DNA of 64,000 nucleotides from JAMXLO01 sp963812475 (lineage in GTDB: Bacteria > Pseudomonadota > Alphaproteobacteria > Acetobacterales > Acetobacteraceae). This document shows, piece after piece, positions 36,099-44,875 of this stretch; the first letter of the stretch is position 1; each line of letters opens with the position of its first letter. Under the pieces are notes generated by a model. That model did no database searches, was not told where the DNA came from, and was given only the letters and a program-made list of their open reading frames with translations. Where the stretch lies: the NCBI GenBank assembly GCA_963812475.1, contig CAWEVI010000043.1:1-64000 (forward strand). Direction: 5' to 3'. The position numbers and the translations under genes were made by a program.

Positions 36099-37112
36099 AT
36101 GGCCGTGAAGGTTGCCATCAACGGATTCGGACGCATCGGCCGCCTTGTGCTGCGAGCCATGGTGGAAAGCGGCCGCGATGACGTGGTGCCGGTCGCGATC
36201 AACGATCTCGGCAGCACCGAGGCCAACGCGCACCTGTTCCTCTACGACAGCGTGCATGGCCGCTTCCCCGGTCAGCTCGAGGTCTCCGGTGACACGATCA
36301 CGATCCGCTATGGCGGGCGGGTCTGGGGGCCGATCAAGGTCTCGGCGGAACGCGACCCGACCAAGGTGCCGTATCAGGGCGTCGATGTGGCGCTGGAGTG
36401 CACCGGCATCTTCACCAGCAAGGACCAGGCATCGGCCTTGATCAGGGCCGGTGCGCGGAAGGTGCTGATCTCGGCGCCGGGCGACGGCGTGGACGCAACC
36501 GTCGTCTATGGCGTGAACCACAAGGTGATCACCAAGGACATGACGGTGGTCTCCAACGCCTCGTGCACCACGAACTGCCTGGCACCGATGGCCAAGGTGC
36601 TGCACGAAAGCTTCGGCATCGAGCGCGGCTACATGGTCACCATCCACGCCTACACCGGTGACCAGAACACCGTGGACACGCTGCACAAGGACCTGCACCG
36701 CGCACGTGCCGCCGCGGTCTCGGCCATCCCGACATCGACCGGTGCCGCGCGCGCGGTCGGGCTGGTGCTGCCGGACCTGAAGGGCAAGCTGGACGGCACT
36801 GCGATCCGCATCCCGACGCCGAACGTGTCGCTGGTCTCGCTGGACGTGAATCTGCGGAAGCCCGCCACCAAGGATCAGATCAATGCGGTGATGCAGGATG
36901 CGGCGAAGGGCGAGCTGAAGGGCATCATGGACTACAACACCGCCCCGCTGGTCAGCGTCGATTTCAACCACTGTCCGGCGTCGTGCACCTTCGATGCGAC
37001 GCAGACGGCGGTGGTGGATGGGGCGCTCGCGCGGGTGTTGGGCTGGTACGACAACGAGTGGGGTTTCTCCAACCGGATGTCCGACACGGCGGCCCTGTTC
37101 GGCAGCCTGTAG
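36099..37112 (+). CDS. gap: Glyceraldehyde-3-phosphate dehydrogenase, type I
   Basis: A 337-residue enzyme oxidising glyceraldehyde-3-phosphate with NAD(P) and phosphate. It has the Rossmann start VAINGFGRIGRLVLRAM, the catalytic cysteine in SNASCTTNCLAPMAKVL, and WYDNEWGFSNRM near the C-terminus. It lies 33 bp after tkt and 146 bp before pgk, an arrangement common in alphaproteobacteria. GAGAAGG ribosome site. Confidence 0.95.
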   Translation: MAVKVAINGFGRIGRLVLRAMVESGRDDVVPVAINDLGSTEANAHLFLYDSVHGRFPGQLEVSGDTITIRYGGRVWGPIKVSAERDPTKVPYQGVDVALECTGIFTSKDQASALIRAGARKVLISAPGDGVDATVVYGVNHKVITKDMTVVSNASCTTNCLAPMAKVLHESFGIERGYMVTIHAYTGDQNTVDTLHKDLHRARAAAVSAIPTSTGAARAVGLVLPDLKGKLDGTAIRIPTPNVSLVSLDVNLRKPATKDQINAVMQDAAKGELKGIMDYNTAPLVSVDFNHCPASCTFDATQTAVVDGALARVLGWYDNEWGFSNRMSDTAALFGSL

Positions 37113-37258
37113 GACGGCCGTATATACCTCGCCCACTGCGTGGGAGAGAGCCTGCCCGGGCTCGACCCGGGTCGGCGCGAAGCGCCGGAGAGGGGCGTCG
37201 TGACCGACGCCCCTCTGCCGCGCCGCGCGCGAGAAGTTCCGCGACATGAGGTCCCCCA

Positions 37259-38446
37259 ATGTCCTTCCGCACTCTCGATGCCGTGGACGTCGCCAACAAG
37301 CGCGTTCTGCTGCGGGCCGATCTGAACGTCCCGGTGCGTGACGGTAAAATCTCCGATCTGACCCGGCTCGAGCGCCTCACGCCGACGATCCGCGAACTGG
37401 TCCGCAAGGGGGCCAAGGTGATCGTATGCAGCCATTTCGACAGACCGAAAGGCAAGCGGGTACCGGAGATGTCCCTTGCGCCGATCGCCGCTGCGCTGGG
37501 TGAGGTGTTGGGGATGCGCGTGCGCTTCGTCGAGGATTGCACCGGGGTCGCGGCGCAGCAGGCGGTCGATCGCATGGCGCGCGGCGATGTGCTGGTGCTG
37601 GAGAACACGCGGTTCCATGCCGAGGAGGAGAAGAACGCGCCGGCCTTCGCCGCCGAACTGGCGAAGCTTGCCGACATCTACGTGAATGACGCGTTCTCGG
37701 CTGCCCATCGCGCGCACGCCAGCACCGAGGGCGTGGCGCATCTTCTACCCGCCTATGCCGGCCGGCTGATGCAGGCGGAACTGGAGGCGCTCGACGCCGC
37801 GCTGGGAAACCCCGTGCGTCCGGTTGCCGCGGTTGTCGGCGGCGCCAAGGTTTCCACCAAGCTGGATCTGCTGGGCAATCTGGTCGCCAAGGTGAACGCG
37901 CTGGTGATCGGCGGGGCGATGGCCAACACATTCCTGTCGGCACAGGGCGTCGCGGTCGGCCGCTCGCTGCAGGAGGCCGAGATGCACGCGACCGCGCTGG
38001 AGATCATGGCGCATGCCAAGGCAGCCGGTTGCGCAGTGCTGCTTCCGACCGACGCGGTGGTGGCTGCCGAGCTGAAGGCCGGCGTGGCGACGCGGAGCGT
38101 GCCGATTGGCGCAGTGCCGGAGGATGCGATGATCCTGGATGTCGGCCGCGCTACCGTGGACGCACTGATCGGCCACCTTGCCGGCTGGAGGACGCTGGTC
38201 TGGAACGGCCCGTTGGGCGCCTTCGAGATCCCGCCGTTCGACACCGCCACCACGGCATTCGCCAAGGCGGTGGCGGATGCCACGGAGAAGGGCGTGCTGC
38301 GAAGCGTTGCCGGCGGCGGCGACACCGTCTCGGCCCTGCGCCGCGCCGGGGTGATCGACAGCATGAGCTATGTCTCGACCGCGGGGGGTGCATTCCTGGA
38401 GTGGATGGAGGGTAAGACCCTGCCGGGGGTTGCCGCGTTGGGGTGA
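37259..38446 (+). CDS. pgk: Phosphoglycerate kinase
   Basis: A 395-residue kinase interconverting 1,3-bisphosphoglycerate and 3-phosphoglycerate. Signature RVLLRADLNVPVRDGKISD at the N-terminus, LVLENTRFHAEEEKN, YVNDAFSAAHRAHAST, VVGGAKVSTKLDLL, and the nucleotide loop AGGGDTVSALRRAG at the C-terminus. The 146-bp gap to gap contains a GC-rich inverted repeat (CCCGGGCTCGACCCGGG) that may set relative expression. Confidence 0.95.
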   Translation: MSFRTLDAVDVANKRVLLRADLNVPVRDGKISDLTRLERLTPTIRELVRKGAKVIVCSHFDRPKGKRVPEMSLAPIAAALGEVLGMRVRFVEDCTGVAAQQAVDRMARGDVLVLENTRFHAEEEKNAPAFAAELAKLADIYVNDAFSAAHRAHASTEGVAHLLPAYAGRLMQAELEALDAALGNPVRPVAAVVGGAKVSTKLDLLGNLVAKVNALVIGGAMANTFLSAQGVAVGRSLQEAEMHATALEIMAHAKAAGCAVLLPTDAVVAAELKAGVATRSVPIGAVPEDAMILDVGRATVDALIGHLAGWRTLVWNGPLGAFEIPPFDTATTAFAKAVADATEKGVLRSVAGGGDTVSALRRAGVIDSMSYVSTAGGAFLEWMEGKTLPGVAALG

Positions 38447-38485
38447 GCGGCGAAAACTGGATAGGAGACCATGCCGGAGGTTTGT

Positions 38486-38920
38486 ATGAGCGATTACGAC
38501 ACCGACATATTGACCTGGAGCGAGCGGCAGGCCGAGTTGCTTCGCCGGCTGGCCGTGGGCGAGCGCGTCAACGATCAGATCGATTGGAAGAACATCATCG
38601 AGGAGGTCGAGAGTGTGGGCAGCGAGCAACTGCACTCGGTGCAATCGCTGCTGCGGCAGGCTCTGATCCACATGCTTAAAGCCAAGGCATGGCCGCTTCT
38701 GCGCGATGCGCCAACCTGGCGGGCCGATTCGGTCCGCTTCCGGGCCGACGCGGCCGACCGCTTCGCGCCCTCCATGCGGCAACGGATCGACCTTGACCGC
38801 GTCTATCGCCAAGCTCTTCGGGCGCTGCCCGAGACGATGGACGGCCAAGCGCCGCTGGCGATGCCGGAGGTGTGTCCGGTCACGCTGGATGAGCTGCTGA
38901 GCGACGGGCCAGCCCCATGA
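38486..38920 (+). CDS. DUF29-family protein
   Basis: A 144-residue protein with the DUF29 pattern: DYDTDILTWSERQAELLRRLAVGERVNDQIDWKNIIEEVESVG, then LLRQALIHMLKAKAWP and a C-terminal FAPSMRQRIDLDRVYRQALR. Helical, no membrane segment. DUF29 proteins have no established function. GGAGG six bases before ATG 38486 fixes the start; an in-frame GTG/ATG 15 bases upstream lacks spacing. It follows pgk by 39 bp and may be cotranscribed with it. Confidence 0.8.
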   Translation: MSDYDTDILTWSERQAELLRRLAVGERVNDQIDWKNIIEEVESVGSEQLHSVQSLLRQALIHMLKAKAWPLLRDAPTWRADSVRFRADAADRFAPSMRQRIDLDRVYRQALRALPETMDGQAPLAMPEVCPVTLDELLSDGPAP

Positions 38921-38956
38921 TCGGCACGCGGACCGCGTCCGATAGACCGTGCCGGT

Positions 38957-39556
38957 TTGGCAGTGCTGCGGGCCTATCTGGCCGGGCCTGACATCTTCCT
39001 GCCTGATGCTGACCAATGGGTCGAGCGCAAAAAAATCGTATGCGCGCGTCATGGCCTCACCGGTGTTTCACCGCTCGATCACCCAACCGACGAGCCGCCC
39101 GCATGGACGGCATTCCCCGACTGGCGGCGCATCGCGGCACGGAACGAGGCGCTCATCCGCTCCTGCGATCTCATGATCGCCAACCTGACACCGTTCCGGG
39201 GGCCGAGCGCCGATGTCGGCACGGTATACGAGGTCGGCTTCATGCGGGCGCTCGGCCGGCCGGTCTGCGGCTATGCGACCACCGCCACGCCGTTCACTCA
39301 GCGCACGCTGGACCATGCCGCTGCACATGGCGGCGCGACCACCGGCGCCGACGGGTTCTCCCGCGACGCCGCCGGCATGGTGATCGAACAGTTCGGCCTG
39401 TTCGACAATCTGATGATCGAGGCAGGCATTCTCGGCTCCGGCGGTGTCCTCGTGGTCGAGGCAATCCCTCCTGCGCAGCGCTGGACCGATCTCACCGTGT
39501 TTGAACGCTGCGTACGCGCCGCCGCCGCTGCGTGCGGTCAATCGGCGGGGAGCTGA
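38957..39556 (+). CDS. Nucleoside 2-deoxyribosyltransferase family protein
   Basis: A 199-residue protein starting LRAYLAGPDIFLPDADQW, typical of the nucleoside 2-deoxyribosyltransferase/DUF4406-like fold. DLMIANLTPFRGPSADVGTVYEVGFMRALG (about 75-104) carries the catalytic Glu region. These enzymes transfer or hydrolyse deoxyribosyl groups of nucleosides. The start is uncertain: TTG 38957 or GTG 38963. Its 3' end overlaps the purK 3' end by 19 bp (convergent). Location next to purEK fits nucleotide salvage. Confidence 0.75.
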   Translation: MAVLRAYLAGPDIFLPDADQWVERKKIVCARHGLTGVSPLDHPTDEPPAWTAFPDWRRIAARNEALIRSCDLMIANLTPFRGPSADVGTVYEVGFMRALGRPVCGYATTATPFTQRTLDHAAAHGGATTGADGFSRDAAGMVIEQFGLFDNLMIEAGILGSGGVLVVEAIPPAQRWTDLTVFERCVRAAAAACGQSAGS

Positions 39557-40701
39557 ACCGCCATCACCCGCTGCGGAGCGGCGGGCCCGAGCGCCGCTTC
39601 GACGCCGAACTCACCCGGCAGCGCGCCCTTCGGGAATAGCCGCGTGACGTGTCCCATCTTGCGTCCGGGCCGTGCTTCCGCCTTGCCATAGAGGTGTGGG
39701 ATCAGCCCAGGCGTACCGAGAACCGCCGGCCACAGCGCTGCCTCCTCGGGACCGACGAGGTTCTTCATCACGGCATCCGAATGCCTTGCCGCCGGCGGCA
39801 GGGGCAGGCCGGCGATGGCGCGGATATGCAGCTCGAACTGGCTCGCTGGGCAGGCGTCGATCGTCCAGTGTCCCGAATTGTGCGGTCGAGGCGCGATCTC
39901 GTTGGCAAGCACGGTTCCCCGCGCGTCGACGAACATCTCCACGGCGAGCAGCCCGACCAGATTGAGCGCGTCGGCGACACGCCGGGCGATCGCCTGAGCC
40001 TGTCGATCGACCGTCTCGGGTATTCGCGCCGGGGCGAGGGTAACGTCCAGGATATGGCCCCGGTGGCGATTCTCCACCGTGTCGAATGCCGTGTAGCCGC
40101 CATCCTCGGCGCGGGCGGCGACGACGCTGATCTCCTGGGCGAAATCGATAAAACCTTCAAGGATCAACGGCTTGGGCGACAAAGCGGCAAACGCGTCGGC
40201 AACATCTTCGGTGCGGCGCAGCAGCGACTGGCCCTTGCCGTCATAACCGAGCCGGGTTGTCTTCAGCACCGCGGGCAGGCCGATGCGCTCGACCGCCACA
40301 CGCAACCCGTCGAGGTTCTCGATCGGAGCCCAGGGCGCCGTCGGAATGCCGACGCCATTGAGGAACGTTTTCTCCACCACCCTATCCTGGCTGGTCCGCA
40401 GGATTGCCGGAGCAGGTCGCACCGGCTTCAGGGAAGCAAGAAGGTCAAGCCCCTCCGCGCTGACATTCTCGAATTCGAAGCTGATCACATCGACCGCGGT
40501 GGCGAATTCGCGGAGGCCGCGCGGTTCGTGGTAATCGCTGATCGTCGTCGCCGCCGACACCTGGCTGGCTGGGCTGTCCTTCTCGCGGGTCAGGATATGG
40601 CAGCGGTATCCCAGCCGGGCGGCCGCGAGCGCAGACATCCGGCCGAGTTGTCCGCCGCCGACCAGCCCGATCGTCGCGTTCGGCGGCAACGGAAACGTCA
40701 T
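39538..40701 (-). CDS. purK: 5-(carboxyamino)imidazole ribonucleotide synthase
   Basis: A 387-residue ATP-grasp enzyme carboxylating aminoimidazole ribonucleotide with bicarbonate. GLVGGGQLGRMSALAAARLGYRCHIL is the N-terminal motif, TRLGYDGKGQSLL the ATP-grasp loop, and EIAPRPHNSGHWTIDACPASQFE the C-terminal catalytic segment. Start overlaps the purE stop (ATGA), so purE and purK are coupled. Product feeds PurE in de novo purine synthesis. Confidence 0.93.
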   Translation of the reverse strand: MTFPLPPNATIGLVGGGQLGRMSALAAARLGYRCHILTREKDSPASQVSAATTISDYHEPRGLREFATAVDVISFEFENVSAEGLDLLASLKPVRPAPAILRTSQDRVVEKTFLNGVGIPTAPWAPIENLDGLRVAVERIGLPAVLKTTRLGYDGKGQSLLRRTEDVADAFAALSPKPLILEGFIDFAQEISVVAARAEDGGYTAFDTVENRHRGHILDVTLAPARIPETVDRQAQAIARRVADALNLVGLLAVEMFVDARGTVLANEIAPRPHNSGHWTIDACPASQFELHIRAIAGLPLPPAARHSDAVMKNLVGPEEAALWPAVLGTPGLIPHLYGKAEARPGRKMGHVTRLFPKGALPGEFGVEAALGPAAPQRVMAVQLPAD

Positions 40702-41219
40702 GTCTGAACCTGCGGCTCGGTCCCCCGCGGCTCGTTGGCGACGTCCCGGGTCTGTTCCTCGCGCAGCGAATCCAGCCGCGCGGCCAGTTCCGGATCGGCG
40801 ATGGCGATGATCGCAGCGGCCAGCAATGCGGCATTCACCGCCCCGGCCCGGCCGATCGCGAGCGTGCCCACGGGGATTCCAGCCGGCATCTGCACTATTG
40901 AAAGAAGGCTGTCCATCCCCTTGAGACTATGTGTTTCCACCGGCACCCCGAGCACGGGCAGGGGGGTCCAGGCGGCGCACATTCCCGGCAGATGCGCCGC
41001 TCCGCCGGCGCCGGCAATGATGACCTTCAAACCGCGCGCGCGAGCGTTCCCGGCATATTCGCGCAACCGGTCAGGTGTCCGATGTGCCGAAACGATCCGT
41101 GCCTCGAACGGCACGGCCAGCCGGTCGAGCGTCTCGGCGGCATGGCGAAGCGTCGCCCAATCGGACTGGCTGCCCATGATGATGCCGACGACCGCTTTTC
41201 CAGGGGCGAGGGACTTCAT
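40698..41219 (-). CDS. purE: N5-CAIR mutase (class I PurE)
   Basis: A 173-residue protein with GIIMGSQSDWATLRHAAETLDRLAVPFEARIVSAHRTPDRL at the N-terminus and AGAGGAAHLPGMCAAWTPLPVLGVPV in the middle, the class I PurE signature. It rearranges N5-CAIR made by PurK to CAIR. First gene of the purE-purK pair on the minus strand. Confidence 0.94.
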   Translation of the reverse strand: MKSLAPGKAVVGIIMGSQSDWATLRHAAETLDRLAVPFEARIVSAHRTPDRLREYAGNARARGLKVIIAGAGGAAHLPGMCAAWTPLPVLGVPVETHSLKGMDSLLSIVQMPAGIPVGTLAIGRAGAVNAALLAAAIIAIADPELAARLDSLREEQTRDVANEPRGTEPQVQT

Positions 41220-41257
41220 GCGGGTGATTTCACGCGGGTGATTTCATGGGGACTTCA

Positions 41258-41461
41258 TCAGGCGATGCTGTCCGGGATCAGCCGGCTCTCCAGCCAGGCA
41301 ATCTCGTCCTTCAGCATCAGCTTGCGCTTCTTCAGCCGCTGAAGGTGCAACTGGTCGGCCGCGCCCTGGTCCGCAAGGCGCGCGATCACGGTATCGAGGT
41401 CGCGATGCTCGCTGCGGAGTTCGTGCAGCTTTCGCAGCAACGAGTCCCGATCGGTCAGCAT
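41258..41461 (-). CDS. DUF465/YdcH-family small protein
   Basis: A 67-residue helical protein: LLRKLHELRSEHRDLDTVIARL, then HLQRLKKRKLMLKDEIAWLESRLIPD, the DUF465 (YdcH/SlyX-like) coiled-coil hairpin. Function unknown in most species. ATG 41461 starts the conserved region; the open frame upstream is not conserved. A second DUF465 gene is transcribed divergently from 41585. Confidence 0.78.
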   Translation of the reverse strand: MLTDRDSLLRKLHELRSEHRDLDTVIARLADQGAADQLHLQRLKKRKLMLKDEIAWLESRLIPDSIA

Positions 41462-41584
41462 GGACCACCGATAGCACAGGGATGTGCCCGCAACCCAGAC
41501 CCTGGCTGGCGGATTCGCCATGGCCCTTGCTGTGTCATTTGGGTTACCATGGTGACTGTGGCTAACGTTGAGCGGAGTATGTTC

Positions 41585-41758
41585 ATGACCCTGCAGGCCC
41601 ATCTCGATGCCCTGAAGGAACGCCATGCCGCGCTCGAATCGCGGATCGCCGACGAGGACCAGAGGCCGCGTCCGGATGCCGAAACCCTGACCCGCCTGAA
41701 GATCGAGAAGCTGCACGTCAAGGAGGAGATGGAACGCCTGCGCATCCAGACAGAATGA
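41585..41758 (+). CDS. DUF465/YdcH-family small protein (second copy)
   Basis: A 57-residue coiled-coil hairpin: TLQAHLDALKERHAALESRIADE, then LTRLKIEKLHVKEEMERLR. Same family as the divergent gene at 41461 but only weakly similar. GGAG lies seven bases before ATG 41585 and one base before an ATG at 41579, so 41585 is chosen. The pair shares a 123-bp promoter region. Confidence 0.72.
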   Translation: MTLQAHLDALKERHAALESRIADEDQRPRPDAETLTRLKIEKLHVKEEMERLRIQTE

Positions 41759-41777
41759 ACTGAAAGACCAGGGGTTT

Positions 41778-42356
41778 CTAGACGACCTCGTCGGCCTCGG
41801 GCAGAGGCGGCGTCGGCACCACGCGCCCCTCGCGCTCCAGACGCTCGTTCGCCTGAGTGACAGCGGCATTCAGGTCCGTCTGGCTGCACAGGCCCAGGAT
41901 GACCGGGTCCCGCGGCTTTATATTGGCGCTGTTCCAATGGGTGCGCTCGCGGACCTTCTGAATGGTCTCCTTGGTCGTGCCGAGCAGCTTCGATACCTGC
42001 GCCTCACTGAGTTGCGGGAAGTTCCGCAGCAGGAAGGCGATGGCGTCCGGTCGATCGTTCCGCTTTGCCACCGGCGTGTAGCGTGAGCCCCGCAGGCGCT
42101 TCGGCACCGGCAGCGCGGTCGGCGCAAGTCGCAGCCGCATCGCCGGATCGGCTTCGGCACGGCGGATCTCGTCGGCGGTGACCTGACTGTTGGCAACCGG
42201 GTCGTAGCCGACGATGCCCTGCGCCACCTCGCCGTCCGCAATCGCCTGGACTTCCAGCGGATGCATGCCGCAGAAATCGGCGATCTGAGTGAAGGTGAGC
42301 GCGGTCTTGTCGATCAGCCACACGGCGGTGGCCTTGGGCATCAGCGGCAGTGTCAT
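41778..42356 (-). CDS. DUF1013 protein, TrcR-type cell cycle regulator
   Basis: A 192-residue protein: LPLMPKATAVWLIDKTALTFTQIADFCGMHPLEVQAIADGEVAQGI, then DAIAFLLRNFPQLSEAQVSKLLGTTKETIQKVRERTHWNSANIKPRDPV. This is the DUF1013 family, named TrcR in some alphaproteobacteria and proposed to act in cell-cycle transcription. Two helix-turn-helix-like segments are visible. Strongly alphaproteobacterial. ATG 42356 chosen; the upstream open frame is Pro/Ala-rich and unconserved. Confidence 0.82.
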   Translation of the reverse strand: MTLPLMPKATAVWLIDKTALTFTQIADFCGMHPLEVQAIADGEVAQGIVGYDPVANSQVTADEIRRAEADPAMRLRLAPTALPVPKRLRGSRYTPVAKRNDRPDAIAFLLRNFPQLSEAQVSKLLGTTKETIQKVRERTHWNSANIKPRDPVILGLCSQTDLNAAVTQANERLEREGRVVPTPPLPEADEVV

Positions 42357-42503
42357 GTCATGGTCATCCTTGGGCCGCTGCTCGCGCGACGCGGGTGAGC
42401 GCGCCGCAGGCGCGGCAGGACGCGGGATATGCCAATCGTCCTGGGGTGGGTCAAGGGTGCGACCAGGATTATGATGCAATTGCATCCGGATGGGAGGAAC
42501 AAC

Positions 42504-42695
42504 ATGCTGGAAGAGGACGAAGGCCCGGTTCGCAAACGGACGCGGTTGGACAGGCCGGTGTTGGACACGTTCGGGATCGTCGAGTTGCGGGATTATATCG
42601 CGGAGCTAAAGGAGGAGATCGCCCGCGTGGAGGCGGACATCGAGCGCAAGCAGGGCCACCGAAGCGCCGCCGATGCGTACTTCCGGCGGCCTTAG
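42504..42695 (+). CDS. DUF1192-family small protein
   Basis: A 63-residue protein: MLEEDEGPVRKRTRLDRPVLDTFGIVELRDYIAELKEEIARVEADIERK. The LDTFGIVELRDYI-AELKEEI pattern is DUF1192, an alphaproteobacterial family of unknown function that ends in a coiled coil. GGGAGG lies seven bases upstream. Divergent from the TrcR-like gene and convergent, with a four-base overlap, with the toxin gene. Confidence 0.78.
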   Translation: MLEEDEGPVRKRTRLDRPVLDTFGIVELRDYIAELKEEIARVEADIERKQGHRSAADAYFRRP

Positions 42696-43120
42696 GACTC
42701 GAATGCGGCCAGATCGATCGCCGTGATCAGACGCGCTGCGGTGCGCTCGACGGCGAGCTTGCGCAGCAGGCGGCCATCCGCCGTCACGAATGGCCGCTTC
42801 GCCGCTTCGGCCAGCGCCAGATACATACATTCGTAGGCGGAATGATCGAGCAGGATCGCCAGATCCACCGCACGCCGCGCGAGCCTGCGTGTCGGAACAA
42901 GTTCGATATCGGCGCGGACCAGCAGCCCGATGGCCAGCGACGCCTCGGGCTCGCTCAGTTCGCCGAGACGTACCTTCTTCCAGACGATGTTGGCGCATTC
43001 GGCGATCAGCAAATCGGGCGCCGACAGGACATGCGGACGCAGCTTCAGCGCCTGACGGGTGCCCGGCTCGTCGATCACCCACTTCGCCGCGACGCTGGCG
43101 TCGACGACGTATTCGCTCAC
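42692..43120 (-). CDS. PIN-domain toxin (VapC/FitB type)
   Basis: A 142-residue PIN-domain RNase. Acidic site residues are visible in YVVDASVAAKWV, LLIAECANIVWK, YECMYLALAE and FVTADGRLL. PIN toxins cut tRNA or other RNAs and are held by an antitoxin. The GTG start overlaps the stop of the ribbon-helix-helix gene upstream (GTGA), the usual antitoxin-toxin order. Confidence 0.85.
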   Translation of the reverse strand: MSEYVVDASVAAKWVIDEPGTRQALKLRPHVLSAPDLLIAECANIVWKKVRLGELSEPEASLAIGLLVRADIELVPTRRLARRAVDLAILLDHSAYECMYLALAEAAKRPFVTADGRLLRKLAVERTAARLITAIDLAAFES

Positions 43121-43356
43121 CTCTCGTCGCGGCTTTCCCGGAGCAGGGTCTCGGCGGGTGTCTGGGTGCGTCCGGCGGTCAGGGCGCGCAGTTCCGCGGC
43201 CAGATCATCGAAGCCCGCCTCGGCCTCCTGCGCCAGTGCCTGGCGGAGTATCTCGCGGACCTCCGCCTCAGCCGAGTGGCCGTGACGTGCAGCCCGGCGC
43301 TTGAGGCTGAGGATCAGTGCGTCGTCCAGGTTACGGACGCTGAGGCTTCCGGGCAC
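43117..43356 (-). CDS. FitA-like ribbon-helix-helix antitoxin
   Basis: A 79-residue protein: GSLSVRNLDDALILSLKRRAARHGHSAEAEVREILRQAL, the FitA/VapB ribbon-helix-helix DNA-binding domain, then a C-terminal toxin-wrapping segment. The GTG at 43356 has AAGGAGA at good distance; an ATG 10 codons upstream (43386) has none. Forms an operon with the PIN toxin and is expected to autorepress it. Confidence 0.8.
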   Translation of the reverse strand: MPGSLSVRNLDDALILSLKRRAARHGHSAEAEVREILRQALAQEAEAGFDDLAAELRALTAGRTQTPAETLLRESRDER

Positions 43357-43458
43357 GCGCGGTCTCCTTGCCAGCAATGCCGGCATTGATGACCATCTCC
43401 CAGTTGTTGCCAAGGGTTGCCAAGTGCAATGCCACGAAAGGGGGAAAGGGGGCGGCAC

Positions 43459-43485
43459 GAAAAAGGGGCCGGCGAACCGGCCCCT
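43459..43485 (-). terminator. Rho-independent terminator of hsp20
   Basis: On the minus strand, AGGGGCCGG-TTCG-CCGGCCCCT followed by a T5 run: a perfect nine-base stem with a UUCG-type loop, 22 bp after the hsp20 stop. Confidence 0.85.
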
Positions 43486-43507
43486 CCATCAGTCACCCTG
43501 GATCGCG

Positions 43508-43978
43508 TCAGGCTGCCTTGACGGCGTCCTGCGCGTCGTTGGCGATCGCCGTCGGCGCACCTGCGCCGATCGTGATCCGGCGCGGCTTCAGCGCCTCGGG
43601 CACCACGCGCTTCAGACCGACATGGAGCAGGCCGTTCTGGAGGTCTGCGCCATCGACCACGATGTGGTCGGCGAGCACGAACCGGCGCTCGAATGCACGC
43701 CCGGCGATGCCGCGATACAGCACCTCGCCCTTCTGGCCGTCGTTGGCCACCTTGCCGGAAACCACCAGCGTATTGTCCTTGACGACCATGTCCAGTTCAT
43801 CCGGACGGAATCCCGCAACCGCCATGGTCAGGCGGTAGGTGTCCTCGCCGGTCTTCTCGATGTTGTAGGGCGGATAGCTTGGCGCCTCGGCGGCGGAAGC
43901 GGCTGTATCCATCAGGCGAGCCAGCCGGTCGAAGCCGATGGCGGTACGGAACAGCGGAGCGAAGTCGAACGTTGTCAT
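43508..43978 (-). CDS. Hsp20/IbpA-type small heat-shock protein
   Basis: A 156-residue alpha-crystallin protein. The N-terminal FDFAPLFRTAIGFDRLARLMD is the IbpA-type arm, followed by the beta-sandwich (YNIEKTGEDTYRLTMAVAGFRPDELDMVVKDNTLVVSG), the GIAGRAFERRFVLADHI loop region, and a C-terminal helix. It holds unfolding proteins in solution during heat stress. The start has AGGAGG, sequestered in a ROSE-like hairpin (43988-44007), and the gene ends at a strong terminator. Confidence 0.93.
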   Translation of the reverse strand: MTTFDFAPLFRTAIGFDRLARLMDTAASAAEAPSYPPYNIEKTGEDTYRLTMAVAGFRPDELDMVVKDNTLVVSGKVANDGQKGEVLYRGIAGRAFERRFVLADHIVVDGADLQNGLLHVGLKRVVPEALKPRRITIGAGAPTAIANDAQDAVKAA

Positions 43979-43987
43979 GGGGGATAA

Positions 43988-44007
43988 ACCTCCTGCTTGA
44001 GCAAGGT
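43988..44007 (-). promoter_or_regulatory. ROSE-like RNA thermometer hairpin masking the hsp20 ribosome site
   Basis: The transcript reads ACCUUGCUCAAGCAGGAGGU just before the start codon. ACCUU and GC pair with the AGGAGGU and GC strands, leaving the ROSE-typical UUGCU opposite the Shine-Dalgarno AGGAGG. More GC-rich hairpins lie upstream (about 44020-44060). ROSE elements control small heat-shock genes in alphaproteobacteria. Fold judged by eye. Confidence 0.55.
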
Positions 44008-44107
44008 CACATGGTCGGACCGCCCGGATGGGCCGGCCCAGCGAAGTCCCCGAAACCCCAATTGGGCGTTCCGGACACAACAAAAATTGGCAGACGGCGC
44101 CCCAGGT

Positions 44108-44830
44108 TCAAGGGCGAGGTGCGCTGCTCCCATCCCGTTTTGTGGCACGCCACTGCAAGGCTGCCGCGCAGACCACGGACACGAACGGCAGGAAGGCGAT
44201 CAACGTCCCCTCCGGGGCGAGCAGGCCTCCGACAACGGCGCCGACGGCATAGATAAGAAACATCCCGATCTGACGTTTCGTCGTGAACGGCAGTCGGTGG
44301 GGTCGTCGTAGCAGCGCCGCGATTGCCGCGGTCGCGATGGCGGTCAGCGTGCTGGTGAATACCACGGTCGTGATCCCCGGCCGATCGATCAGTCGCGCCG
44401 TACGGCTTTGAATGCCCATCGCGGACGAGGCCAACACGATCAGGGGGTAGAGCCCGACACCGGCGATAGGCCGGTCGGCAAACTGCCAAACCACCGCGAA
44501 CGCGGCGAGCAGGCAGGCTTCCAGCGCAAGCAGCGAACGAATGGCACGCGACACGGGACAGCCTTCGAACCAGAGGTCAACCCCCGCCGCGGCCACGGCC
44601 GCACCGATCAGAAAGCCGGCAAATGCAATCAGGGGCCGTGAGGCGGCGATCAGGTGGCCCTGTCCCAGCGCGACGCCGAGCAAGGCGGTATTCCCGGTCA
44701 TGGCCGATGGAAAAACCTGTCGAAGGTTCAGGAACGCCAGGGCGTCCATGGTGCCGGACGCGAATCCCAGCAGCGCCAGGCCGAGATCCCTATTGTCGAT
44801 ATGGTTCGCGACGGCATCGGCGCTCGTCAT
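44108..44830 (-). CDS. DUF1275/YoaK-family membrane protein
   Basis: A 240-residue multi-pass protein with about six hydrophobic segments. Family signature: ALLGFASGTMDALAFLNLRQVFPSAMTGNTALLGVALGQG (about 18-57) and PLIVLASSAMGIQSRTARLIDRPGITTVVFTSTLTAI. YoaK/DUF1275 proteins are inner-membrane proteins of unknown function, possibly transporters. The N-terminal 15 residues are soluble. Monocistronic by its surroundings. Confidence 0.82.
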   Translation of the reverse strand: MTSADAVANHIDNRDLGLALLGFASGTMDALAFLNLRQVFPSAMTGNTALLGVALGQGHLIAASRPLIAFAGFLIGAAVAAAGVDLWFEGCPVSRAIRSLLALEACLLAAFAVVWQFADRPIAGVGLYPLIVLASSAMGIQSRTARLIDRPGITTVVFTSTLTAIATAAIAALLRRPHRLPFTTKRQIGMFLIYAVGAVVGGLLAPEGTLIAFLPFVSVVCAAALQWRATKRDGSSAPRP

Positions 44831-44875
44831 CCCCGCCGAGCCACGGCAACATCCGGAATCCGAATGCTCAGCGGG

